A DNA stretch of 64,000 bases from CBDFHB01 sp965250115 (GTDB lineage: Bacteria; Acidobacteriota; Vicinamibacteria; Marinacidobacterales; SMYC01), in assembly GCA_965250115.1 (NCBI GenBank), contig CBDFNJ010000001.1:1860001-1924000 (forward strand), in the 5' to 3' direction. Position 1 is the first letter of the stretch, and each line of letters opens with the position of its first letter. The notes under the pieces were generated by a model. The model saw nothing but the letters and a program-made list of their open reading frames with translations, had not been told where the DNA came from and searched no databases. The translations under genes were made by a program, and so were the position numbers. Shown piece after piece: positions 55,407 through 62,848 of this stretch.

Positions 55407-55731
55407 CGTTCCGCAGAGCTTGCCGACATTCACCATCGACAGCCCGCCATCATCGGTCCCGACCGGTTCGACGACTGGCTCGACCCGACGTCACGGGTGC
55501 CGAGACTGCTCGACTTGGTGCGTGAACCCTATGGTGGCCCTTACGAGAAGCGTGCCGTTAGTACCAGAGTGAACAGCGTTCGGAACGACGACCCGGACAT
55601 TCTTACCCCCAGGTCGGGGATGGAACTCTTTTGACCACGGGGGCAGAAACCATTCGTGTGGTCAAATGGAACCCCTCACTGCTTGTGACATTTGCCTGTT
55701 CTTCTCGACCATTTCTTTGTTCCCGGATTTC

Positions 55732-55776
55732 AAATTCCCTGTTCGGTCATCTTAAATTCCCTGTTAATTCCCTGTT
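55732..55776 (+). repeat. Three tandem-like AATTCCCTGTT repeats
   Basis: AAATTCCCTGTT occurs at 55732-55743 and 55754-55765, and AATTCCCTGTT at 55766-55776, in the AT-richer 247-bp gap between the SRAP remnant and tRNA-Gln. The gap has no convincing gene. Such repeats near a tRNA could be the remains of an integrated element, but no integrase is present. Confidence 0.6.
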
Positions 55777-55881
55777 ATTCATGATTACCAGCCGAGACCG
55801 GATAGCTCCAAACTGCCTCATCCGCCATTCGTGAGTTTTGACATCGACGTTCGCTCTGGGTAACCTGACCCAGAGTTGCGC

Positions 55882-55955
55882 TGGGAAGTCGTTCAACGGT
55901 AGGACACACGGCTCTGGACCGTGGAATCGGGGTTCGAATCCCTGCTTCCCAGCCA
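55882..55955 (+). tRNA. tRNA-Gln (anticodon CTG)
   Basis: A full cloverleaf: acceptor TGGGAAG pairs with CTTCCCA, the D-arm contains TTCAACGGTAGGA, the anticodon stem CACGG/CCGTG encloses CTCTGGA (anticodon CTG), and the T-arm GGGGTTCGAATCCC is followed by an encoded CCA end (55953-55955). It ends one base before the convergent hemE stop codon. It borders the IS-rich hotspot on its left, a common site type for integration, although its 3' end is not duplicated in the window. Confidence 0.96.
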
Positions 55956-55956
55956 A

Positions 55957-56973
55957 TTACCGGTGGACGAAGTCGACGAGACGAGCGACTTGATCAGGAG
56001 ACGTCCCAGGAAGTACGCCGTGGCCAAGGTTGAAAATGTGTCCCGGGCGGCCCTTCGCTTGCTTGAGCACGCCGCGGACTCTTCGTTCGAGCAGCTCGGG
56101 CGGCGCAAAGAGCGTCAGGGGATCGAGATTCCCCTGAACCGCGACGTCGTGTCCGACCTCCGCCCAGGCGCGTCCGAGCTCGACCCGCCAGTCGACACCG
56201 ACGACGTCCGCACCCGCACTCCGGAGCTCTCTGAGCAGTCCGCCCATCGCCGTTCCAAAGTGGATTCGAGGTACGCCCGATTCGGCAAGTCCCTCTAGAA
56301 TCGAGCGGCTGTGCGGGAGAGCGAACTCACGATAGTCGTCGGGTGAGAGCGAGCCGGCCCACGAATCGAACAGTTGTACCGCTTGAACGCCCGCCTGGAT
56401 CTGGGCGGCGAGATAGTCCTTGACCACGATCGCGAGCTTGCTCGCGAGTCGATGCCAGCTATCGGGGTCTTCGTACATCAGTGCCTTGGTCTTCTCGAAA
56501 CTTCGGCTCGGACCCCCCTCGATGGCGTAGGAAGCGAGAGTGAACGGCGCGCCGGCGAAGCCGATGAGGGGTACGGAGAGCTCTCGTCGAAGGAGCCCGA
56601 TCGCTTCGAGAGTGAATCCGAGACTCTCCTGAGGTACGACGGGCTTGAGTTTGTCGATGTCGCTCGCCTTGGTGATCGGCTCGTGAATGGAGGGACCCTC
56701 ACCCTTGATGAAAGAGAAACCAAGCCCCATGGGCTCGAGCGGCACGAGCAAATCCGAGAAAAGGATCGCGGCATCGAGCTCGAATCGCTCAACGGGCTGC
56801 GACGTTACCTGGGTAGCCACCTCCGGAGCGCGGCATATCTCGAGTAGTGAGTACTTCTCGCGGACTTTGCGATACTCCGGCAGGAAGCGACCCGCCTGGC
56901 GCATCAACCAGACAGGAGTCCGATCCGTGGCTTCCCGTCGGCAGGCTTTCAGAAATCGATCGGCGCGGCTCAA
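55957..56973 (-). CDS. hemE: Uroporphyrinogen decarboxylase
   Basis: A 338-residue cytoplasmic enzyme converting uroporphyrinogen III to coproporphyrinogen III in heme synthesis. Signatures: PVWLMRQAGRFLPEYRKVRE, ILFSDLLVPLEPMG, GFAGAPFTLASYAIEGGPS, QLFDSWAGSLSPDDY, VDWRVELG and FNLGHGVLPGTSP. The best start is TTG 56973, which overlaps the stop of the DUF4388 gene (TTGA) and gives MSRADRFLKACRRE, matching the family's usual beginning. The open frame further upstream lies inside the DUF4388 gene. No Shine-Dalgarno is visible, so translational coupling is likely. Confidence 0.93.
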   Translation of the reverse strand: MSRADRFLKACRREATDRTPVWLMRQAGRFLPEYRKVREKYSLLEICRAPEVATQVTSQPVERFELDAAILFSDLLVPLEPMGLGFSFIKGEGPSIHEPITKASDIDKLKPVVPQESLGFTLEAIGLLRRELSVPLIGFAGAPFTLASYAIEGGPSRSFEKTKALMYEDPDSWHRLASKLAIVVKDYLAAQIQAGVQAVQLFDSWAGSLSPDDYREFALPHSRSILEGLAESGVPRIHFGTAMGGLLRELRSAGADVVGVDWRVELGRAWAEVGHDVAVQGNLDPLTLFAPPELLERRVRGVLKQAKGRPGHIFNLGHGVLPGTSPDQVARLVDFVHR

Positions 56974-57545
56974 CGGGAGGGCTCGCGGAGCCGGATAAGC
57001 TGATTGGCAACGAGTGGATAGAGTAGTCGGCAGGTATTGTACTCGGAGATACTGGCGGCTTCGGCCAGCTCTTTTACGCTCCGATTGCCGTCGATCTTGG
57101 AAAGCACGATCCACTCGCTCGTGTTCAGCATGATCTGCTTGCCCGTTTGGTTCTCGTCGGGAAGCACGAACTCCGGGATCCAGTCCGTATCGGGAATGTG
57201 TTTGGACAATAGCTCCCATTCGTCGCTACGGCGCGCGCCCTCCATGAGCAGGTTGGCGCCACTCAGTCGAACACTGGAAAGCTCGGATGTCACGTCGGGC
57301 TCGAACGAGAATTCGCCGTCGCTCCACCGCATGAGCTCGAAAAATGCTTCCTCTCCGGTACTCCCGTCCATCTGGGCGTGAACGACGCTGCCACCCTGGA
57401 AGTAGATGGCTGCTCGACGCCGGCCCGCAGGCTCACTCATATCCAACCGACCCGTCTTACGCGAGCTACCCAGGAACTGGACGATATCCGACAAGCCGAA
57501 ATCTTGGAGTGAGCCCTGCAGCTCCACTTTCGTCTTCTTAGACAT
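56970..57545 (-). CDS. DUF4388 domain protein
   Basis: A 191-residue protein. It has an N-terminal DUF4388 (PATAN-like) domain (LQGSLQDFGLSDIVQFLGSS, KTGRLDM) and a C-terminal winged-helix-like region (WIVLSKIDGNRSVKELAEAA, NTCRLLYPLVANQLI). It is a short relative of the 373-residue protein encoded at 21905-23026, lacking the TPR section. ATG 57545 starts MSKKTKVELQG; the frame upstream is less likely. It overlaps hemE at the 3' end, so it is the first gene of a two-gene unit. Confidence 0.82.
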   Translation of the reverse strand: MSKKTKVELQGSLQDFGLSDIVQFLGSSRKTGRLDMSEPAGRRRAAIYFQGGSVVHAQMDGSTGEEAFFELMRWSDGEFSFEPDVTSELSSVRLSGANLLMEGARRSDEWELLSKHIPDTDWIPEFVLPDENQTGKQIMLNTSEWIVLSKIDGNRSVKELAEAASISEYNTCRLLYPLVANQLIRLREPSR

Positions 57546-57614
57546 ACTCGAGCTTATCCTCGTTTTCGGAAAAGCTATCACAGCAAGTGTTTTATCGTCA
57601 ATAGGTTCTGGGCT

Positions 57615-57694
57615 TCACTCGCGCAAGAGCTTCTCGAAGATCTCACGCAGCTCCGCTTCGATCGGGACGGGCGAGAGCGTGTCGAGGTTCACAA
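57615..57694 (-). pseudogene. C-terminal fragment of an unknown gene cut by IS1595-family element
   Basis: About 25 codons remain (LSPVPIEAELREIFEKLLRE then stop), ending against the IS1595 left end. Codon use looks genuine (helical, charged) but there is too little for a family call. The matching 5' part is not found on the other side of the element, where a histidine kinase fragment on the opposite strand begins instead. Confidence 0.4.
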
Positions 57695-57772
57695 GGGGAA
57701 TTATATACTAGTTTACACTTGACGCCTGCCCAGGATCGGTGTATACTACTTCCATAAATAGGAAGTAGATAA

Positions 57773-58714
57773 ATGGCATACAAAGCACCCGGAAAACACT
57801 ACCGCGATGGACTCTTATTGGTAGAACTAACGCGCCTATTCCCCGACGACGCAGCCGCCGAGAGCTGGTTTACCGAGCAGCGGTGGCCGGATGGCGTATG
57901 CTGCCCTCATTGCGGGGGGACCGAGCGCGTCAAGGAGCGCAAGAACAGGAAGCCGTCACCCTACCACTGCGGAGACTGCCGACAGTACTTCAGTGTCAAG
58001 ACGGGTTCGCTGATGCACAACTCTCCTCTCGGTTACCAAACCTGGGCCATCGCCATTTACCTTCTGACGACCAACCTGAAGGGCGTGTCTTCGATGAAGC
58101 TACACCGTGATCTCAAAGTCACACAGAAGACCGCTTGGTTTCTGGCGCACCGGATTCGTGACAACTTCCAAGGGCAACAGAGCACCTTCGCTGGCCCTGT
58201 CGAGATCGACGAAACTTTCGTCGGCGGCAAGGCTCGCAACATGCACGCTCACAAGCGCGAGCAGACGATCAAGGGGCGCGGCACCGTAGGCAAGACCGCC
58301 GTCATCGGCGCGAAGGACCGTCAGACGAACCGCGTCGCCGCTGCCGTTATCAAGAGCACCGACCAACTAACGCTCCAGGGCTTCGTCACCGCTAACGTCG
58401 AGCCTGGCGCGAAGGTCTACACTGACGACCATGGCGGATACGTCGGCCTGCCGAACCATGAGACGGTCCGCCACTCCGTCGCCGAGTACGTCAACGGCCA
58501 GGCGCACACGAACGGAATCGAGTCCTTCTGGTCCATGCTGAAACGCGGCCACAAGGGCGTCTACCACAAGATGAGCCCGAAGCACCTCCACCGCTACATC
58601 GACGAATTCGCTGGCCGCCACAACCAGCGCGAGGCCGACACCATCGACCAAATGGCCGCCGTCGCGCGCGGGCTAGGTGGAAGGCGGCTTCAGTACAAGG
58701 ACCTAACAGCATGA
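57773..58714 (+). CDS. IS1595-family (ISXO2-like) transposase
   Basis: A 313-residue transposase. The N-terminal zinc ribbon is CCPHCGG and YHCGDCRQYF, followed by the ISXO2-like DDE core: EIDETFVGGKA, VYTDDHGGYVG, and NGIESFWSMLKRGHKGVYH, where the third acidic residue is Glu followed by the WSMLKRG family block. Intact. Its stop overlaps the next gene's start (ATGA at 58711), so the passenger genes are probably translated from the same message. Confidence 0.94.
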   Translation: MAYKAPGKHYRDGLLLVELTRLFPDDAAAESWFTEQRWPDGVCCPHCGGTERVKERKNRKPSPYHCGDCRQYFSVKTGSLMHNSPLGYQTWAIAIYLLTTNLKGVSSMKLHRDLKVTQKTAWFLAHRIRDNFQGQQSTFAGPVEIDETFVGGKARNMHAHKREQTIKGRGTVGKTAVIGAKDRQTNRVAAAVIKSTDQLTLQGFVTANVEPGAKVYTDDHGGYVGLPNHETVRHSVAEYVNGQAHTNGIESFWSMLKRGHKGVYHKMSPKHLHRYIDEFAGRHNQREADTIDQMAAVARGLGGRRLQYKDLTA

Positions 58715-59790
58715 GCCCAAAGGATGAGTATTTCGACTGGGTATCTGAGAGGAAAAAGTGCTCGCTCCAATACAAATTTGAAGAGCTGAAGATACATGCA
58801 GAAAAGAACGCTGCTACGGCAGGGTTCGAATACCAAACCAACGGCGAGTTCTTCGTTCTTTCACGGAGTGGTAAGCGAGCTCGAAGCGTTACGTTCAATC
58901 TCGATCTTACAAAAGATCATGTGGGTCTACGCGGATTCGTGTGGGTAAGTCCTGACGGAAAAACAGTGTAACTCATTGTGTGGAAAAGGTATCGAGTACT
59001 TCATCAGGTGCTGAAAAGTGGTCCATTTTTAGGATAGGCTAACCGAGTGAAAAATTCCCAGTCGATCCGCTCGCTGTTTGCGCTGCCAGGTTTCGTGGTG
59101 TGCCGGATTGAAGGGTCTATTCGGTGACCGATACGCCCGCGTCATCCAGCTCAAGAGGCGAAAAAAACAGCTGTGTGCTCTTACTGTGGGCAACGGTGCC
59201 GGGGGCGCTATGACAAGCAAGTGTGCCTGGTCCGCGACCTGTCGTTGGCAGGCTGGCGGATCTATCTGGAATACGAGCGTTGGCGCGTCAACTGTCCTGG
59301 GTGCGGCGGTTTGCATGTAGAACACCTGGACTGGCTGGCGAACAACTCGCGCTACACCTAGCGTTTTGCGACGCATGTGGGCAAGCTGTGCCGGACAAGG
59401 CGGTGGCCGAGATGGAACGTCTGCGCCTCCTAGTTGAAGGGGTCAACAACAAAATCCGTGTGCTGCAACGACGCGCCTACGGCTATCGCGACGAGGAATA
59501 TCTCAAGCTGAAGATCGTGGCGGCATTCCTTCCGCCATTACCCAGAAATGCCGTCTTCAACCCACACGAATCCGCGTAGACCCGATCATGTTTTAGTTAA
59601 AAGTACTCCAGCTCACCTTGCCGCATTCAAAATAACACTTGGCCTAAATGATTCTGGTGAGTGTCGATACCGTCTCAACGGAGAAGGCGAGTATAAATGC
59701 TGGCAGGTGCTCCACCGCGTATTAGAGCGGGTCTTCTTCCAGCCAGACGATTCTGAGACTTCTGGAACGATTAAACTTACCGGGTTTTGA
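58711..59790 (+). pseudogene. Small IS1595 passenger gene, split by ISL3-derived element
   Basis: Bases 58711-58922 and 59592-59790 join to a 136-residue reading frame once the 661-bp element and one 8-bp duplication are removed: MSPKDEYFDWVSERKKC at the start, SRSGKRARSVTFNLDL in the middle, and HRVLERVFFQPDD near the end. Its start overlaps the transposase stop and its stop overlaps the methyltransferase start (TTGA). No known domain is recognised. As it stands, translation continues into the element and stops at 58971, giving 86 residues. Confidence 0.75.
58923..59583 (+). mobile_element. Internally deleted ISL3-family element (661 bp), copy 1
   Basis: Perfect terminal repeats GGGTCTACGCGGATTCGTG and complement, and an exact 8-bp duplication GATCATGT at 58915-58922 and 59584-59591, the size known for ISL3. 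The interior keeps only pieces of an ISL3 transposase: an N-terminal zinc-finger part (CSYCGQRC, NCPGCGG, HLDWLANNSRYT) that runs into a stop, and a C-terminal part (EGVNNKIRVLQRRAYGYRDE). The catalytic core is deleted, so it must be moved in trans. Confidence 0.93.
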
Positions 59791-61385
59791 GTCCCAACTG
59801 GTCGAACCGGACGATCTGGACGGGTGACAATCTCGCCGTCATGCGTGGAATGAACAGCGAGTCCGTTGATCTGATTTACCTTGACCCGCCGTTCAACTCG
59901 AAGCGGACCTACTCTGCTCCCATCGGCTCGAAAGCGGCGGGGGCTGCGTTTAAGGACACGTGGACGCTCGACGACGTAGACCTCGCATGGCATGGCGAGA
60001 TTGCCGAACAGAACCCCGCCGTCTACGCCGTAATCGACGCGGCGGGGACAGCCCACGGCAAGGGCATGAAGTCGTACTTGATCATGATCGCGGTGCGGCT
60101 GTTGGAAATGCGGCGGCTCTTGAAAACTACTGGCTCGCTGTACCTCCATTGCGACCCGACGGCAGGCCACTATCTTAAAATGCTGCTGGACGCGGTGTTC
60201 GAAACGCAGCAGTTCAGGAATGAGATCATCTGGCGTCGCACTGGCGCGCACGGTCGCGCAAAACGTTGGGGAACGATCCACGATACGCTGCTTTTCTATA
60301 CGATCAATAACTCCTACACTTGGAATCGGGTGCTTGAATCCTACGACGGAGATTACCTGGAGAAGTTTTACAGAAACGAGGACAAGCACGGTAAGTACCA
60401 ACCCATTTCCCTTACTGGGCCAGGGGCGAGAACAGGGAGTTCTGGACAGCCATGGAGAAACGTTGACCCAAGCACCGGCGGACGGCACTGGGAATTACCG
60501 CCCGATCGGGCGATCCCTGAGTGGTTCGAGCATCCCGATAACTACCCGAGTATGGATTGTCAAGAACGGCTCGATGTTTTAGATGCAGCGGAACTTGTCT
60601 ATTGGCCTCCACGTGGATCGGTCCCACGATTCAAACGCTATGCAAGCGTCGCTGGTGGTAACCCGGTCCAAGACGTCATATGGGAGATTCGACCTCTCGG
60701 AGCACATGCGGGCGAACGCATTGGCTACCCAACGCAGAAGCCTCTCGCCTTGCTTGATCGCATCATCAAGGCCAGTTCCAACGAAGGCGACGTCGTGCTA
60801 GATCCTTTCGCCGGCTGTGCTACCGCCTGTGTGAGTGCCGAAACTCTCGGGCGACAATGGGTAGGTATCGACCTATCCGAGCTCGCGGCCACACTCGTTA
60901 AGACGCGCCTCAAAGAAGCGTTCAAGCTGTTCTACGAGGTGCACCACCGAGACGACATACCGACGCGGACGGACCTTGGCAAGCTCCCGAGCTATCGAAC
61001 GCACCGGCACCAGCTATTCGGCAAGCAGGAGGGCCGCTGCGGAGGGTGTCGCGTGGTCTTTCCGTTTCGCAACTTCACGGTGGACCACGTCGTGCCACAG
61101 CGTCACGGCGGCTCGGACCATATCGATAACTTGCAACTCCTGTGTGGTGCATGCAACTCTGTGAAGGGCGACCGGCCCCCACGTGGCGCTACTAGCCACG
61201 CTGAAGGAAAGGGGGATTCTGTGAAACAGAGGGAACCGAAGCCAAAGCGCGGACGTCCACCCAGCGGCAAATACAACGAGCAAATCCACATCGATGCTAC
61301 GCCAGAGCAAGTAGCGCGGTCGCTATTCGTTGGCAGGCCGAAGTCCTTAGCAGAGTGGAAACGAGAGAAGAAGATCGCGCCGTGA
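59787..61385 (+). CDS. DNA methyltransferase (beta-type N6/N4) fused to an HNH domain
   Basis: A 532-residue protein. Motif IV is DPPF at residues 33-36 (LIYLDPPFNSKRTY) and the SAM-binding motif I is DPFAGC at about 339-344, after PTQKPLALLDRII; catalytic before SAM motif is the beta-class order of PF01555 enzymes. Residues about 410-470 form an HNH/zinc domain: CGGC (418-421), VDHVVPQRHGG (His434), DNLQLLCGACNSVKGDR (453-456). A basic tail, PKPKRGRPPSGKYN, follows. The start is TTG overlapping the previous stop. Target site and whether the HNH part cuts DNA are unknown. Third gene of the IS1595 element. Confidence 0.9.
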   Translation: MSPNWSNRTIWTGDNLAVMRGMNSESVDLIYLDPPFNSKRTYSAPIGSKAAGAAFKDTWTLDDVDLAWHGEIAEQNPAVYAVIDAAGTAHGKGMKSYLIMIAVRLLEMRRLLKTTGSLYLHCDPTAGHYLKMLLDAVFETQQFRNEIIWRRTGAHGRAKRWGTIHDTLLFYTINNSYTWNRVLESYDGDYLEKFYRNEDKHGKYQPISLTGPGARTGSSGQPWRNVDPSTGGRHWELPPDRAIPEWFEHPDNYPSMDCQERLDVLDAAELVYWPPRGSVPRFKRYASVAGGNPVQDVIWEIRPLGAHAGERIGYPTQKPLALLDRIIKASSNEGDVVLDPFAGCATACVSAETLGRQWVGIDLSELAATLVKTRLKEAFKLFYEVHHRDDIPTRTDLGKLPSYRTHRHQLFGKQEGRCGGCRVVFPFRNFTVDHVVPQRHGGSDHIDNLQLLCGACNSVKGDRPPRGATSHAEGKGDSVKQREPKPKRGRPPSGKYNEQIHIDATPEQVARSLFVGRPKSLAEWKREKKIAP

Positions 61386-61415
61386 GTCGTTCGTGTAAAC
61401 TAGTATATAATCCCC

Positions 61416-61667
61416 ATTACGATCACCACAAGACGCGAGGGTGATGACGCTGTTTTAGAGTTCGCGGATACCGGGCATGGAATCCAGGCTGAAAAACGAG
61501 AGCGCGTTTTCGACCCCGGTTTCACCACCAAAGGCGTGGGCGTCGGGACGGGGCTGGGCCTTTCCATCAGCTATCGCATCATCCAGGATCATAGCGGCAC
61601 GATCGATGTTTCGAGCGAGCCGGGCCAAGGCAGCGTGTTCACGATCCGCTTGCCGCTCAGTGCATAG
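61416..61667 (+). pseudogene. Histidine kinase C-terminal fragment
   Basis: 83 codons of a sensor-kinase ATPase domain: G1 box ADTGHGI, F box FDPGFTTKG, G2 box GTGLGLSISYRIIQDHSG, then SEPGQGSVFTIRLPLSA and stop. The sensor and dimerisation/phospho-acceptor parts are missing because the frame begins at the IS1595 right end. Converges on the arylsulfatase remnant. Confidence 0.85.
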
Positions 61668-61681
61668 CCGCGATAGTGCGT

Positions 61682-62848
61682 CTAGTTCAGCTCCACCGTC
61701 ACCTTCTCGATCGTTCCAGTGAACGCGTTGTCGCCCTCGGCGTAGTCTTCGGTCACTGGAGTGGCCCCGTCCGTACCCACATCGGCGGTCTCGTCAGCAG
61801 AAAAGAGGAACGGCGTGGTATTCCCGATCCGGCCCTCAGCCACTTTTTCGCCATTGACAGTAATCGTTCCCGTTCCGCCACCACCGGGTGCTTCGCCTTC
61901 ATACACGAATTCGTAACGAATCGTCGCCCTACCGGGAGCCACGGGCCCCGCTGCGGTGATGGTGTAGCGCTCCTTGCCGACCCAGTTATGCACGTAGGAA
62001 GCCCTGCCGTCCTTCATATAAGGGTCTACGCGGATTCGTGTGGGTTGAAGACGGCATTTCTGGGTAATGGCGGAAGGAATGCCACCACGATCTTCAGCTT
62101 GAGATATTCCTCGTCGCGATAGCCATAGGCGCGTCGTTGCAGAACACGGATTTTGTTGTTGACCCCTTCAACTAGGAGGCGCAGACGTTCCATCTCGGCC
62201 ACCGCCTTGTCCGGCACAGCTTGCCCACATGCGTCGCAAAACGCTAGGTGTAGCGCGAGTTGTTCGCCAGCCAGTCCAGGTGTTCTACATGCAAACCGCC
62301 GCACCCAGAACAGTTGACGCGCCAACGCTCGTATTCCAGATAGATCCGCCAGCCTGCCAACGACAGGTCGCGGACCCGGCACACTTGCTTGTCATAGCGC
62401 CCCCGGCACCGTTGCCCACAGTAAGAGCACACAGCTGTTTTTTTCGCCTCTTGAGCTGGATGACGCGGGCGTATCGGTCACCGAATAGACCCTTCAATCC
62501 TGCACACCACGAAACCTGGCAGCGCAAACAGCGAGCGGATCGACTGGGAATTTTTCACTCGGTTAGCCTATCCTAAAAATGGACCACTTTTCAGCACCTG
62601 ATGAAGTACTCGATACCTTTTCCACACAATGAGTTACACTGTTTTTCCGTCAGGACTTACCCACACGAATCCGCGTAGACCCTCATATAAAGACTCCAGC
62701 CGGCGAAGCGTCCACCCTGAGCCAGAATCACGCCTTCTCCGCCACCTCGCGGGATCTCAACCTCAGCGGTGATCGTGTGTGAGCGATTCTTCACATTGAT
62801 GAAGGCGCTCTCCGTCATGTGGGTCATGCCCGGATAGACCGTCAGTGA
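61682..62848 (-). pseudogene. Arylsulfatase C-terminal remnant, interrupted and truncated
   Basis: Two pieces read as one after removing 62022-62682 and one 8-bp copy. 62848-62683 encodes GMTHMTESAFINVKNRSHTI and GGRFAGWSLYM; 62021-61682 continues as KDGRASYVHNWVGKERYTI to KVTVELN. This is the C-terminal accessory domain typical of sulfatases. The catalytic N-terminal domain, including the formylglycine site, is absent; the gene begins against the IS256 end at 62849. Any remaining 5' part would lie beyond the window. Confidence 0.78.
62022..62682 (-). mobile_element. Internally deleted ISL3-family element (661 bp), copy 2
   Basis: Same length and nearly identical sequence to copy 1 at 58923, in the opposite orientation. 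Exact 8-bp duplications TCATATAA flank it at 62014-62021 and 62683-62690. It carries the same zinc-finger and C-terminal transposase remnants and the same internal deletion, so it was copied after the deletion arose. Confidence 0.93.

Larger units (their letters stand above)
53597..55634 (+). pseudogene. SRAP (YedK/HMCES-like) gene, 5' end missing and split by an IS3-family element
   Basis: Two pieces on the same strand belong to one SOS-response-associated peptidase. 53597-53702 reads GSPLSFAALWEHW and ESFTIITTMAS. After the IS, 55407-55634 reads ELADIHHRQPAIIGPDRFDD, then VSTRVNSVRNDDP and the C-terminal MELF. These are the family's consecutive C-terminal blocks. The N terminus, with the catalytic Cys2 that crosslinks abasic sites in single-stranded DNA, is absent; the sequence starts exactly at the IS5 end. 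Confidence 0.85.
57695..61415 (+). mobile_element. IS1595-family element with passenger genes
   Basis: Terminal inverted repeats ATTATATACTAGTTTACAC with an outer GGGGA (left, one extra A) and its complement on the right (61393-61415). The interior holds three co-directional genes joined by 4-bp overlaps: transposase, small unknown protein and methyltransferase-HNH. A 661-bp ISL3-type element sits inside the second gene. No 8-bp target duplication is seen and the outer flanks are unrelated gene pieces, so a deletion has affected at least one side. Confidence 0.88.

Noticed and set aside
55388..55410. Short target duplication for the IS3-family element
   Set aside because: Trying boundaries over several bases gives CTG against CGT or CTC against TTC; none matches, so no duplication is claimed.
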